From Neorhizobium petrolearium (GTDB lineage Bacteria > Pseudomonadota > Alphaproteobacteria > Rhizobiales > Rhizobiaceae), in contig NZ_JAGGJW010000009.1 in assembly GCF_017873175.1 (NCBI RefSeq), positions 124,001 through 188,000 of the forward strand: DNA of 64,000 bases, given 5' to 3'. Positions within the stretch are counted from its first letter, which is position 1. Each line of letters begins with the position of its first letter. The translations under genes and the position numbers were made by a program. The notes under the pieces are model-generated. The model had not been told where the DNA came from, did no database searches, and saw nothing but the letters and a program-made list of their open reading frames with translations. Of the stretch, positions 1 to 8,763 are shown piece after piece.

Positions 1-359
1 TAAAAACGCCAGAGGATCTGCTGAAGCTCAGGATCATCGATCCCGGCGATCCGTGGTGGCGCATCTGGTTTACGGCAGCAGGCATGCCTGATGTCGATCT
101 CGGCGGCCGTCCCAGCAGCAAGTTCGGCGCGCAGGCCTTCGAGGCGGCAGCAGCGATCGCCGGCCATGGCGTCGCCATTCTCAAACCTGAATTCTACACC
201 GACGATGTGGCGCTCGGCAGACTGATCCAGCCGTTCGATCTGTTGAGTGATGACGGAACCGACTACTGGCTCGTTTATCCGCAAACCCGCAGGAACTCCC
301 GGAAAATCCGCGCCTTCCGCGATTTCATGCGAAAGACCATGCCGACCTTCAGGGACTAG
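1..359 (+). CDS. LysR-family regulator, C-terminal fragment (cut by left edge)
   Basis: The open frame runs in from the left edge and ends at a TAG at 357-359. The visible ~118 residues resemble the end of the effector-binding domain of GcvA-type LysR regulators: a W-F-x-A-A-G stretch, then an AAAAIAGHGVAIL-like segment, a Y-T-D-D-V-A-L-G-R-L motif, a DYWLVYP strand, and a closing F-R-D-F-M helix. The helix-turn-helix lies outside the window, so targets cannot be judged. It might regulate neighbouring genes to the left. The family call is fairly safe from these motifs; the specific role is unknown. Confidence 0.75.
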   Translation, partial: KTPEDLLKLRIIDPGDPWWRIWFTAAGMPDVDLGGRPSSKFGAQAFEAAAAIAGHGVAILKPEFYTDDVALGRLIQPFDLLSDDGTDYWLVYPQTRRNSRKIRAFRDFMRKTMPTFRD

Positions 360-423
360 CGGTCAGTTTTTCACCAGTGCAATTTTCGGGTGCAAACCGC
401 GTCACACCCGCAAATTCGCCCTT

Positions 424-783
424 TCAGTAACTCATGTCAGGCGCATAGAAGCACCGTAACGTGTCCTCGGTCGGATAAAGGCAGAGGTGATATTCTTCAT
501 CCTGGCTGCGGCGCGCCTGGCTCTGAGGCAGCATGAAATGATGCGGCCGGGTGATCAGCCGGTGGTCGCCCGGCCCGAGAGAGATTTCATAACCACCCTT
601 GATGATCTTGACGTTCTTGGTCGAAATCATCTGGCAATCGCCGGTCATATTGTCCCCGTTGCAGCAGAATCCGTCATATTTCCAAGTCACGCCCTTCGGG
701 CTATGCGCCTCGTGGGCTGCTGCCGATCCGGCATATACACAAGACACAAACGCAATCACCATACCCATCAGAATACCACGCAT
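424..783 (-). CDS. Small exported protein of unknown function
   Basis: A 119-residue protein starting at the ATG at 783; the frame is open a little further upstream but has no signal peptide there. Residues 1-23 form a signal peptide (MRGILMGMVIAFVSC core, cleavage near GSAAA-HE). The mature part has paired cysteines in FCCNGDN and DCQMI and a CLYPTEDTLRCF segment, suggesting a disulfide-stabilised periplasmic protein. I do not recognise the family beyond similarity in style to small rhizobial periplasmic proteins. It is transcribed divergently from puuD with a 300-bp spacer. No function is assigned. Confidence 0.6.
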   Translation of the reverse strand: MRGILMGMVIAFVSCVYAGSAAAHEAHSPKGVTWKYDGFCCNGDNMTGDCQMISTKNVKIIKGGYEISLGPGDHRLITRPHHFMLPQSQARRSQDEEYHLCLYPTEDTLRCFYAPDMSY

Positions 784-1083
784 GAGCTTAGTCTCCGTTG
801 ATGAATGCCATCCCCGGCGAGAGCCCTTCACGCAATACCCGGACACCGCCGGTTGACTCGCATTTGCTAAATTACGTGAGTCGCCTTAGCCGGCTAACCC
901 CCAAATTTTGCAATGCACAAATAAGTACATTCGACAATTGTGAAATTCTGAGGGCGTGCGCGGAAAACTCGGTTTCGTCCCATCAGGTTCCCGACCGGAC
1001 AAAAATGTTCCGCGAGAACCGCTTTCCTCTTTCCGTTTTTTCTCGCAAGGTTATGAGTCGGGGGGCAAAAAGGGGAAGACTGA
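784..1083. promoter_or_regulatory. Divergent intergenic region upstream of puuD
   Basis: A 300-bp gap between the divergent exported-protein gene and puuD. It is AT-richer than the flanks. A GGGGAAG ribosome binding site lies about 6 bases upstream of the puuD ATG. No clear palindrome, RNA element or coding remnant was seen. Promoters for both flanking genes must lie here. Confidence 0.45.
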
Positions 1084-2322
1084 ATGTATGAATATGCCGT
1101 CGCCTGGGAGTGGCTGAGCTTCGCCGCCCGCTGGTTCCATGTCATCACGGGGATCGCCTGGATCGGCTCCTCCTTCTATTTCATCGCACTCGACCTCGGC
1201 CTGGTGAAGCGCCCCCACCTGCCGGCCGGCGTCCATGGCGAGGAATGGCAGGTGCATGGCGGCGGTTTCTACCATGTCCAGAAATACCTGGTGGCACCGG
1301 CCGAAATGCCGGAACATCTCACCTGGTTCAAATACGAGAGCTATTTCACCTGGCTTTCCGGTTTCCTGATGCTCTGTATCGTCTATTACGGCGGTGCCGA
1401 CCTTTTCCTGATCGACCGCACGGTGATGGAGCTTGCGCCCTGGCAGGCGATCGCGCTCTCGCTCGCCTCGCTGGCGGTCGGCTGGATCTTCTACGACCAG
1501 CTCTGCAAATCGCCGATCGGCCGGAACACCTGGGGCCTGATGGCGGTGCTTTATGTGGCGCTGGTCGCCATGGCCTGGGGCTATACGCAGGTCTTCTCCG
1601 GCCGGGCCGCCTTCCTGCATCTCGGCGCCTTCACGGCGACAATCATGTCAGCCAACGTCTTCTTCATCATCATCCCGAACCAGAAGGTAGTGGTGGCGGA
1701 CCTGATCGCCGGCCGCACGCCCGATCCGAAATACGGCGTGATCGCCAAGCAGCGCTCGCTCCACAACAACTACCTGACGCTGCCCGTCATCTTCTTCATG
1801 CTGTCGAACCACTATCCGCTGGCCTTTGCGACCGCATTCAACTGGGTGATCGCGGCACTCGTCTTCCTGATGGGCGTGACGATAAGGCACTGGTTCAACA
1901 CGACCCATGCACGGAAGGGCAAGCCGACCTGGACCTGGCTGGTGACGGTGATCCTCTTCATCGCAATCATCTGGCTCTCGACCGTGCCGAAGGTGCTGAC
2001 CGGCGAGACGGAAACTTCGATGACGCCCCCCATGACATCCATGGAACAGAGATTTGCGTCCAATGCCCATTTCGGTGCTGCCCGCGATGTCGTGCAGGCG
2101 CGATGTTCCATGTGTCATGCGGCCGAACCTGTCTGGGAGGGTATCAATTTCACGCCGAAATCCGTGAAGCTTGAAACCGACCGGGAGATTGCCACCCACG
2201 CACGGGAAATCTATATCCAGGCAGGCCGGAGCCATGCCATGCCGCCCGGCAATGTCACCGATATTTCGCCGGAGGAGCGGAAGCTCATCACGGCCTGGTA
2301 CGAAAGCGCGATATCCGAATGA
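1084..2322 (+). CDS. puuD: Membrane-bound urate hydroxylase, cytochrome c-fused (PuuD)
   Basis: A 412-residue protein. Roughly residues 1-310 form a polytopic membrane domain of about eight hydrophobic segments, beginning with a histidine-bearing helix (ARWFHVITGIAWIG). Residues ~325-412 are a periplasmic cytochrome c domain with the haem motif CSMCH near residue 341 and a candidate distal methionine in SHAMPPGN. This architecture is that of PuuD, the alphaproteobacterial cytochrome-linked enzyme that oxidises urate to 5-hydroxyisourate in place of soluble uricase. Its stop overlaps the guaD start by 4 bases, giving translational coupling, and uraH, uraD, puuE, alc and allA lie within 10 kb, which strongly supports the assignment. 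Confidence 0.93.
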   Translation: MYEYAVAWEWLSFAARWFHVITGIAWIGSSFYFIALDLGLVKRPHLPAGVHGEEWQVHGGGFYHVQKYLVAPAEMPEHLTWFKYESYFTWLSGFLMLCIVYYGGADLFLIDRTVMELAPWQAIALSLASLAVGWIFYDQLCKSPIGRNTWGLMAVLYVALVAMAWGYTQVFSGRAAFLHLGAFTATIMSANVFFIIIPNQKVVVADLIAGRTPDPKYGVIAKQRSLHNNYLTLPVIFFMLSNHYPLAFATAFNWVIAALVFLMGVTIRHWFNTTHARKGKPTWTWLVTVILFIAIIWLSTVPKVLTGETETSMTPPMTSMEQRFASNAHFGAARDVVQARCSMCHAAEPVWEGINFTPKSVKLETDREIATHAREIYIQAGRSHAMPPGNVTDISPEERKLITAWYESAISE

Positions 2323-3626
2323 CCGAAAAGCTGATCCGCGGGCGGCTCATCTCCTTCAAGCGGGCACCGCTCAGCCTCACCGACACGGAGAGTTATGCTT
2401 ATGAGCACGACGGCGCACTGTTGGTCACGGATGGCAGGATTGCAGCCTTCGGCGACTATGCTGCGGTGAGGTCGAGCGCACCTGAAGGCATCGAGGAGAT
2501 CGACCACCGGCCGCATCTCATCCTGCCGGGTTTCATCGACATGCACCTGCATTTTCCGCAAATGCAGGTGATCGCCTCCTATGCCGCAAACCTGCTCGAA
2601 TGGCTGAACAGCTATACTTTCCCGGAGGAGTGCCGGTTCGTGGAAACCGACCATGCGGCACGGATCGCAACCCACTTCTACGATGAGCTCATCCGCCACG
2701 GCACGACGACGGCCGTCGCCTATTGCTCGGTCCATAAAACCTCAGCGGACGCCTTCTTCGCTCAAGCGCTGAAGCGCGGAATGTGCATGGTCGGCGGCAA
2801 GGTGATGATGGACCGCAACGCCCCTCAGGGCCTGCTCGACACGCCCGAGATGAGTTATGACGAGACTCGGGCTGTGATCGCCGACTGGCACGGCAAGGGG
2901 CGAAACCACGTGGCGATCACGCCGCGTTTCGCGATCACCTCGACGCCGGCGCAGATGAGAGCGGCGCAGGCGCTGGCCGAAGAATTTCCGGACCTTCACA
3001 TCCAGACGCATCTTTCCGAGAACCACGACGAGATTCGCTATACGCTGGAACTCTATCCACAGGCGAAGGACTATACGGACGTCTACGCCCATTACGGATT
3101 GCTCGGGTCGAAAACGTTGCTCGGTCACGCGATCCACCTCTCCGAGCGCGAAGCGGATGCGCTGTCTGAGGCTGGCGCGGTGGCGGTCCACTGTCCGACC
3201 TCGAACCTCTTCCTCGGCTCCGGCCTCTTTCCCATGAAGGCGCTGATGCGGCGCGAAAAGCCGGTGCGCGTGGCGGTGGCGACCGATATCGGCGGCGGGT
3301 CGAGCTATTCGATGCTGCGAACGATGGATGAGGCCTATAAGATCCAGCAGTTGCTTGGCGAACGCCTCAATCCGCTGGAAAGCTTCTACCTGGTGACACG
3401 CGGCAATGCAGAGGCACTGTCCATGGTGGGAGATATCGGCACGCTGGAGCCCGGCACGGCAGCCGACCTCATCGTCCTGGACGCTACCGCGACGCCGGCG
3501 ATGAAGCTGCGCATGGAAACGGTGAAGACCCTGCCGGAAGAACTTTTCCTGCTCCAGACCATGGGCGACGACCGCGCCGTGGTCCAGACCTATGTGGCAG
3601 GCAATGCGATGAAGACGGCGCTCTGA
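2319..3626 (+). CDS. guaD: Guanine deaminase
   Basis: A 435-residue amidohydrolase that deaminates guanine to xanthine. It shows the metal-binding DMHLHFPQ motif near residue 75, a QTHLSEN motif, a GHAIHLSE motif and the C-terminal ATDIGGGSS motif with the metal-ligand Asp, all typical of bacterial GuaD. Its length is normal for the family. The ATG overlaps the puuD stop (ATGA), so the two genes are co-translated. With xanthine dehydrogenase, encoded elsewhere, it feeds urate to PuuD. It probably acts in the cytoplasm as a zinc enzyme. Confidence 0.95.
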   Translation: MTEKLIRGRLISFKRAPLSLTDTESYAYEHDGALLVTDGRIAAFGDYAAVRSSAPEGIEEIDHRPHLILPGFIDMHLHFPQMQVIASYAANLLEWLNSYTFPEECRFVETDHAARIATHFYDELIRHGTTTAVAYCSVHKTSADAFFAQALKRGMCMVGGKVMMDRNAPQGLLDTPEMSYDETRAVIADWHGKGRNHVAITPRFAITSTPAQMRAAQALAEEFPDLHIQTHLSENHDEIRYTLELYPQAKDYTDVYAHYGLLGSKTLLGHAIHLSEREADALSEAGAVAVHCPTSNLFLGSGLFPMKALMRREKPVRVAVATDIGGGSSYSMLRTMDEAYKIQQLLGERLNPLESFYLVTRGNAEALSMVGDIGTLEPGTAADLIVLDATATPAMKLRMETVKTLPEELFLLQTMGDDRAVVQTYVAGNAMKTAL

Positions 3627-3661
3627 CGGCACGCGGAGTGCCCATGTGATGCGGAGGAAGC

Positions 3662-4567
3662 ATGAGTGAGACGCAGCGCAAGTTGACAACCATCTTCTCC
3701 GCCGACGTGCAGGACTACACCCGCCTGATGGGTTCCGACGAGGAAGGCACGCTTGCGACGCTGAAGCGCTACCGCGATGCCATGTCCGGCCTGATCGCGG
3801 CCCATGGCGGCCGCATCGTCAATACCTGGGGCGATGGGTTGATTGCCGACTTTCCGAGCGTGGTCGAGGCAGTGCGCACCGCAGTCGACGTGCAGACGGA
3901 GCTTTCAGGCTTCAATGCCGCAAAACCGGCTGCGGAACAGATGCTTTTCCGCATCGGCATCAATCTCGGCGACGTTATCCTCGAGGGGACGGACATCTAC
4001 GGCGATGGCGTCAATATCGCAGCCCGCCTGCAGGCCTCCGCGCCAGCCGGCGGCATCGTCATTTCCAGCACCGTCTATGATCAGGTCCGCAACAAGGTGC
4101 CGGTCGGCTTCGATTTTCTCGGCCCGTTGACGGTGAAGAATGTCTCGGAAGCGATCCCGAGCTACTCCGTCCGCATCGGCGAAGCAGCGGCGCCGCCGGC
4201 ATCCGCCGCCCGGCAAACTGCCGCCGCCGCAATCGATCACGGACCGCGGCCAACCACGTCACCGTCGAAGGTCGGCAAGCGTCTCAGCATTTTCGCCATC
4301 GCCGCGGCAGTCCTGGTCATCGTCAACGCACTCACCTGGCAAGGCGTCTTCTGGGCCGCCTGGCCGATCCTCGCCCTCGCCGTCACCGCCGGTGTGATCA
4401 TGGCGCGGCTGCAGGACCGCTTTGACCAGCACATGACAAGCCTGGCGATCATCGGCATCGGCCTTGTCGGCATTAACCTCCTGTCATGGCAGGGAACTTT
4501 CTGGGCAATCTGGCCGCTGATGGGCTTTGCCACCGTCGCGGCGATCCGCTGGGTCATGCGCAACTGA
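3662..4567 (+). CDS. Class III adenylate/guanylate cyclase with C-terminal membrane segments
   Basis: A 301-residue protein with a class III cyclase catalytic domain at residues ~8-170: FSADVQDYTRLM carries the first metal aspartate, NTWGDGLIADF the second, and GINLGDVI and GDGVNIAARL follow. A Ser/Pro/Ala linker leads to four hydrophobic segments near the C-terminus, arranged as two similar hairpins that both carry a (L)xWQGxFWAxWP motif. The cyclase is therefore probably held at the inner membrane by its C-terminal end, with the catalytic domain in the cytoplasm. It starts 35 bp after guaD behind a GGAGGAAGC ribosome binding site and may be co-transcribed with it. cAMP production is the likely activity. 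Confidence 0.88.
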   Translation: MSETQRKLTTIFSADVQDYTRLMGSDEEGTLATLKRYRDAMSGLIAAHGGRIVNTWGDGLIADFPSVVEAVRTAVDVQTELSGFNAAKPAAEQMLFRIGINLGDVILEGTDIYGDGVNIAARLQASAPAGGIVISSTVYDQVRNKVPVGFDFLGPLTVKNVSEAIPSYSVRIGEAAAPPASAARQTAAAAIDHGPRPTTSPSKVGKRLSIFAIAAAVLVIVNALTWQGVFWAAWPILALAVTAGVIMARLQDRFDQHMTSLAIIGIGLVGINLLSWQGTFWAIWPLMGFATVAAIRWVMRN

Positions 4568-4674
4568 AACAGGCCGCTGCAAAGGTTGGAAATCCGGTAT
4601 CAAGCTGATGTTTCCGCTGGCGATGGGCTTCGGATGTGATAGTTCTCCGGAACATTCCGGAGGAAGTTCAAACC

Positions 4675-5820
4675 ATGTCCAAACCGCTGACCATCGCAGA
4701 TCTGAAAATCCTGGCCCGTCGGCGCGTGCCAAAGATGTTCTTCGATTATGCGGACAGCGGCGCCTGGACAGAGAGCACGTACCGGGCCAACGAGGACGAC
4801 TTTGCAAAGATCAAGCTGCGCCAGCGCGTGCTGGTCGACATGACCAACCGTACGCTCGAAACCACGATGATCGGCGAAAAGGCAATGATGCCCGTGGCGC
4901 TGGCCCCGACCGGCATGACCGGCATGCAGCATGCCGACGGTGAAATGCTGGCTGCGAAGGCCGCGGAGGAATTTGGCGTTCCGTTCACGCTTTCGACGAT
5001 GAGCATTTGCTCGATCGAGGACGTTGCTTCCGTGACGTCCAAGCCGTTCTGGTTTCAGCTCTACGTGATGAAGGATCGCGGTTTCGTGGAGCGGCTGATC
5101 GGCCGTGCCAAGGCCGCAAAGTGCTCTGCACTGGTCGTTACCGCCGACTTGCAGATCCTCGGCCAACGCCACAAGGACCTGCGCAACGGCCTGGCGGCGC
5201 CGCCGAAATGGACGCTGAAGAGCTTCATGCAGCTTGCCACCCGCCCGCAATGGTGCCTGGAAATGCTCGGCACCAAGCGCCGCGAATTCGGCAATATCGT
5301 CGGCCATGCAAGCAACGTCTCCGACCTCTCCTCGCTCGGTGCCTGGACTGCCGAACAGTTCGATCCAAAGCTCTCCTGGGACGACATCCGCTGGATCAAG
5401 GACCTGTGGGGCGGCAAGCTGATCATCAAGGGCATTCTCGATGAAGAGGATGCGCGCGCCGCAGCCGATACCGGGGCGGACGCGATCATCGTCTCCAACC
5501 ATGGCGGCCGCCAGCTCGACGGCGCTCCCTCCTCGATCAGCATGTTGCCGAAGATCGTCGATGCCGTCGGCGACCGGATCGAAGTCCACGTGGACGGCGG
5601 CATCCGCTCGGGCCAGGACGTTCTGAAAGCCGTAGCGCTTGGCGCACGGGGCACCTATATCGGCCGCCCCTTCCTCTATGGTCTCGGTGCCATGGGCAAG
5701 GACGGCGTCACCGCCGCGCTCGATATCATCCGTAACGAGTTGGATATCACCATGGCGCTTTGCGGCAAGCGGGACATCCAGACTGTGGACCGCAGTATTC
5801 TGGCAAACGTCCCTTTCTGA
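4675..5820 (+). CDS. lldD: FMN-dependent L-lactate/alpha-hydroxy-acid dehydrogenase
   Basis: A 381-residue FMN TIM-barrel enzyme. The ATG at 4675 is chosen because a GGAGGA site lies just upstream and the family begins with this LTIADLKxLARRRVPKMFFDYADSG block. Other diagnostic parts are ALAPTGMTGM, WFQLYV, the flavin- and substrate-binding TADLQILGQRHKD region, and SNHGGRQLDGAPS with the catalytic His near residue 275. Length and motifs fit LldD, oxidising L-lactate (or another 2-hydroxy acid) to the 2-oxo acid. The exact substrate is uncertain, since glycolate oxidases share the fold. It converges on the next gene with a 9-bp gap. Confidence 0.85.
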   Translation: MSKPLTIADLKILARRRVPKMFFDYADSGAWTESTYRANEDDFAKIKLRQRVLVDMTNRTLETTMIGEKAMMPVALAPTGMTGMQHADGEMLAAKAAEEFGVPFTLSTMSICSIEDVASVTSKPFWFQLYVMKDRGFVERLIGRAKAAKCSALVVTADLQILGQRHKDLRNGLAAPPKWTLKSFMQLATRPQWCLEMLGTKRREFGNIVGHASNVSDLSSLGAWTAEQFDPKLSWDDIRWIKDLWGGKLIIKGILDEEDARAAADTGADAIIVSNHGGRQLDGAPSSISMLPKIVDAVGDRIEVHVDGGIRSGQDVLKAVALGARGTYIGRPFLYGLGAMGKDGVTAALDIIRNELDITMALCGKRDIQTVDRSILANVPF

Positions 5821-5829
5821 TCCCCGGCT

Positions 5830-6597
5830 TTACGAGCGACCGGTCGAGCACCACCCACCCCTGGTTCCCGGCCGGCGCGCAAGGCCCTCTCGGACGAGAA
5901 TGTCCGATAGCGAAATACCGTTCCGTGTGACCTGCCGCAGCTTATGGCCGTCGACCTCCGCGTTATTGCCTTGCCAGGTGACAAGCTCGAACGGCCCGGA
6001 ATCGAGGAAGGCGCGCACGCGCAGTTCCGCATCGCTGGCTTTGATCCGCTCCTCCTCGCAGTTCGGCTTCTTGATGTCCGGCACCTCGATGCCGACGAGG
6101 CGGATCTTCTGCCCATGGAAGACGAAACGATCGGCGGAGACGACGCAATCGTCTTGTTTGGCCGTGCCGCAGAGATAGAATTTCGCCTCATAGGCGCCGG
6201 CGAGCTCTTCGCCTGTTTTCGGTGCTTCGGTCGTTCTGGGCACGTCACTTGCCGTAGGCTTGCCGATCGGCGCCGGCGGAATGATCGCGGCCGTATGGTT
6301 TTCATCCGGCAACATCGCCGGCTTCGATGTCACCGGCCGGTGAGCAACTACGGCCACTGGCTTCGGCGGCTCCGGCCTAGCGGGCGCCGATGCGGGCTTC
6401 GCAGCAACTTGCACCGGTTTCCCGGACGTCAGGCTGGCGACGAACCGCCGCGCGGCAGCCGAATTGTCGTAAAGCGCGATGCCGCCGCCGACCACCAGAA
6501 GTGCGGACAGCCACGGCCAGAGCGACGAGCCTGAGCTTTTCGACGCGCGCTTGCCGCCTTTGCGCCGTGAACCGGATTTTCCGCGCGATTGGGCCAT
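5830..6597 (-). CDS. Membrane-anchored thermonuclease-like (SNase fold) protein, possibly inactive
   Basis: A 255-residue protein starting at the ATG at 6597. A basic N-terminus (GSRRKGGKRASK) precedes one transmembrane segment (WLSALLVVGGGIALY), then a long Pro/Ala-rich linker to about residue 130. The last ~120 residues follow the staphylococcal nuclease fold: IRLVGIEVP and a closing LVREGLARRPG. The usual catalytic set looks altered: the Glu of the PE motif is Asp (EVPDIKKPNC), the first metal Asp is not in a DGDT context, and the second Arg region reads DGHKLRQV. It may therefore bind rather than cut nucleic acid. The frame is open upstream of 6597 but that part is not conserved in style. 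Confidence 0.72.
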   Translation of the reverse strand: MAQSRGKSGSRRKGGKRASKSSGSSLWPWLSALLVVGGGIALYDNSAAARRFVASLTSGKPVQVAAKPASAPARPEPPKPVAVVAHRPVTSKPAMLPDENHTAAIIPPAPIGKPTASDVPRTTEAPKTGEELAGAYEAKFYLCGTAKQDDCVVSADRFVFHGQKIRLVGIEVPDIKKPNCEEERIKASDAELRVRAFLDSGPFELVTWQGNNAEVDGHKLRQVTRNGISLSDILVREGLARRPGTRGGWCSTGRS

Positions 6598-6672
6598 CAG
6601 AATCTCTCCTGTCGAATCGGAGAGAAGTATCATGAGCAAGGGTTGCCGAAAGGTTTCATCAAACGATACGCC

Positions 6673-6783
6673 GTGAAAACCGTGCAGTTGATCGATCGCT
6701 TTGCAGAGGCGAACGGCCTTTCCCGCTCCGGCTTTCCGGCACGCGCCGCCCGACACGAAATCGAGCGCGGCACGGCTGCCTGA
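6673..6783 (+). pseudogene. Possible HicB-type antitoxin C-terminal remnant
   Basis: A short open stretch ending at TGA 6781-6783 encodes IDRFAEANGLSRSGF followed by ARAARHEIERG, which resembles the C-terminal ribbon-helix-helix tail of HicB antitoxins. No partitioning antitoxin body and no HicA toxin are visible beside it, so it is best read as a decayed remnant between the nuclease-like gene and the metallophosphoesterase gene. The match is short and the call weak. Confidence 0.3.
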
Positions 6784-6785
6784 CC

Positions 6786-7535
6786 TTACCCCACGCGCCC
6801 CAAGGCCAGCGCCATGGCCCAGTCGGGACGGTCGTTCTCCGCCGCAAGCCGCGACATCGCCATATGGTCGTACGGTACGTTGTGGAACTGCGGCACCCAG
6901 CCAGATGCGGTCTTTTCCAAAACGGCGTAGGAGGCCATGGCATGGCCTGTCTCCACCTTGTGGAAGAACGGCTTGTCGTCATCATAGGCCGGGCAGCCGA
7001 CGCTGCCGGGATTGACGATCAGCCGGCCGTCCGAAAGATGGACCGCACGGGGGATATGGCTGTGGCCGCAGAGAATCAGCGGTTGCTCAATGCCATCGGC
7101 CAAGGCCTCGATCTCTTCGAGCGGTTTCAGGAAGATATGGCCCGCCGGCGACACCTGTTCCAGCCAATAGACATTGTCGTCCCGCGGCGTCGCATGGCAG
7201 AGGAAAACCTCGTCCAAGTAGATGGTACTGAACGGCAGCTTGCGTAGCCAATCGAGATGGCGATGCGCAAGCTGCGCGTGCGCATGGGCATCCGAAGGCG
7301 CAAGAGCAACGGCCGGCGTTTCGATGAGATAGCGGTCGTGATTGCCCCGCACCGTCAGGGCGGCATTCATGTCGAGCAGCAACATCAGATCGGCGGTTTG
7401 TCCTGCCTCCAGGGGACCGCTGAAGCAGTCGCCGAGGTTGACGATGTCCCGGATGCCGAGCACGGCGATATCTTCCAGCACCGCCTGCAGCGCCGCGCAA
7501 TTTCCATGAATGTCGGCAATCGCGGCAAAACGCAT
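6786..7535 (-). CDS. Calcineurin-like metallophosphoesterase
   Basis: A 249-residue protein with the full metallophosphoesterase motif series: ADIHGN near the N-terminus, LGDCFSGP, RGNHD, and GHSHIPR followed by NPGSVGCP. This is the YfcE/MJ0936-like single-domain type that hydrolyses phosphodiesters or phosphomonoesters with two metal ions in the cytoplasm. It is the last gene of the minus-strand allA-uraH run: its start overlaps the uraH stop by one base. The physical substrate is unknown, and a direct role in ureide breakdown is not implied by sequence. Confidence 0.85.
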   Translation of the reverse strand: MRFAAIADIHGNCAALQAVLEDIAVLGIRDIVNLGDCFSGPLEAGQTADLMLLLDMNAALTVRGNHDRYLIETPAVALAPSDAHAHAQLAHRHLDWLRKLPFSTIYLDEVFLCHATPRDDNVYWLEQVSPAGHIFLKPLEEIEALADGIEQPLILCGHSHIPRAVHLSDGRLIVNPGSVGCPAYDDDKPFFHKVETGHAMASYAVLEKTASGWVPQFHNVPYDHMAMSRLAAENDRPDWAMALALGRVG

Positions 7536-7891
7536 CAGCTTCCCCGATAGGTCGAATACCCGTAGGGCGAAAGGAGCAGCGGCACATGGTAATGCGCCGT
7601 CGTGTCCGAAATGCCGAAGCGGATCGGGATCACGTCGAGGAAGGCAGGTTCGGTAAGCTTCGCGCCGCCAGCGCGAAGATAGTCGCCTGCGTGAAACACA
7701 AGCTCGTATTCGCCGGCGACAAAAGTCTCACCAACCAGAATCGGCCCGCCGTCGACACGACCGTCAGAATTTGTCGTCACCGTCCTGATCTTCTCGCGTC
7801 TGTCGTCCGTCAGCCGGTAGAGATCGATCGTCAATCCCTCGGCAGGCGTGCCGCGCGCGGTATCGAGCACATGGGTGGTGAGGCCGGTCAT
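7535..7891 (-). CDS. uraH: 5-hydroxyisourate hydrolase (transthyretin-like)
   Basis: A 118-residue transthyretin-related protein that converts 5-hydroxyisourate, the PuuD product, to OHCU. It carries [14 protein letters not shown] at the N-terminus, an R in the RRE/REK region, and the diagnostic C-terminal [19 protein letters not shown], whose YRGS tail separates the enzyme from true transthyretin. The start overlaps the allA stop by 4 bases, so allA, uraH and the phosphoesterase gene are one translation-coupled unit. Confidence 0.97.
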   Translation of the reverse strand: MTGLTTHVLDTARGTPAEGLTIDLYRLTDDRREKIRTVTTNSDGRVDGGPILVGETFVAGEYELVFHAGDYLRAGGAKLTEPAFLDVIPIRFGISDTTAHYHVPLLLSPYGYSTYRGS

Positions 7892-8388
7892 AGGCTGGGC
7901 TCCGCAATGAGGAAAGGTGTGTCGAAGAAGAACTCTTCCAGATTGTTGCCGGGACCGTCCCGGTCCGCCACCAGGAAATCGCTGACCGCGCCAAGCGCCA
8001 TCAGCGGATGGTGCCAGATATTGATGCCATAGTTGATGCCCTGCCCGGCCTTGGCGAGAAACACTTTCGGCATACCTGGCCGTCCCTCGACGTCTTCCGA
8101 GACCGCAAGGAGAAACGGCTTGCCGGACAGCGGCGAAAAGCTCTGGCTGCCGAGAGGATGCCGCTCCATCATGGTGATCGCGTAGGGGAATTGCCGTGGC
8201 TGAGCCCGGAAAAGGCTGATCACAACATGCGAGCCCTCACCTGAAACCACTGGGGTCGCCAGCGCATGATAGCGCTCGGTCGTGCCGTTGTTGATCATTT
8301 TCAGGGTCGCCGGATCTGGCTCGATTACATCGCCGAAGGGCGCGAAGGCGTCTTTGGTGAGGGGGTGGATTTCGAGATATTCGGTCAA
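7888..8388 (-). CDS. allA: Ureidoglycolate lyase (AllA)
   Basis: A 166-residue cupin-fold enzyme that splits ureidoglycolate to glyoxylate and urea, closing the ureide pathway. Family blocks seen are [14 protein letters not shown] at the start, [15 protein letters not shown] in the middle, and [18 protein letters not shown] with the metal or substrate residues near the C-terminus. Length is normal. It overlaps uraH by 4 bases downstream. A second, divergent member of this family lies at 54048-54527. Confidence 0.93.
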   Translation of the reverse strand: MTEYLEIHPLTKDAFAPFGDVIEPDPATLKMINNGTTERYHALATPVVSGEGSHVVISLFRAQPRQFPYAITMMERHPLGSQSFSPLSGKPFLLAVSEDVEGRPGMPKVFLAKAGQGINYGINIWHHPLMALGAVSDFLVADRDGPGNNLEEFFFDTPFLIAEPSL

Positions 8389-8400
8389 TTCATTCCCTCG

Positions 8401-8763
8401 TTATTCGCCCTGCGCATGCCAGTTGTGGAGAGAATCGAGCTGGGAAATCAATACTGGCAGAGAGATCTTCACGGTGTCGAAGACAATGGGGAGTTCCAGC
8501 TCGTAGTAGTCATGGACGACGAAATTGCGCATGCCTCTGATCTTCGACCAGGGAATTTCCGGATGATCGACAGGGAAGTCCGGATGATGTGCCATGATTC
8601 TCGAAGCACTTTCGCCGATCAGGATCAATGCCATGCCAACGGCCATCTGCGTTCGCACATCGATGAGGAATGCCTCCCTTTCCATGCCGGCCACGAACTC
8701 GCAGGCCTGAAGGGCGGCGGATCGCATCTGTTCGAGATATTCCTTCAGACGATCCCCACTCAT
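8401..8763 (-). CDS. hepT: HEPN-domain toxin of the HepT family
   Basis: A 120-residue all-helical HEPN (DUF86) protein. The RX4-6H active motif is seen as RNFVVHDYY near residue 86. HepT proteins are RNA-targeting toxins that their MNT partner neutralises by AMPylating a tyrosine next to this motif; here the Tyr pair is intact. Its start overlaps the mntA stop by 4 bases. The pair interrupts the minus-strand ureide genes between alc and allA, 12 bp from the allA start. Confidence 0.9.
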   Translation of the reverse strand: MSGDRLKEYLEQMRSAALQACEFVAGMEREAFLIDVRTQMAVGMALILIGESASRIMAHHPDFPVDHPEIPWSKIRGMRNFVVHDYYELELPIVFDTVKISLPVLISQLDSLHNWHAQGE

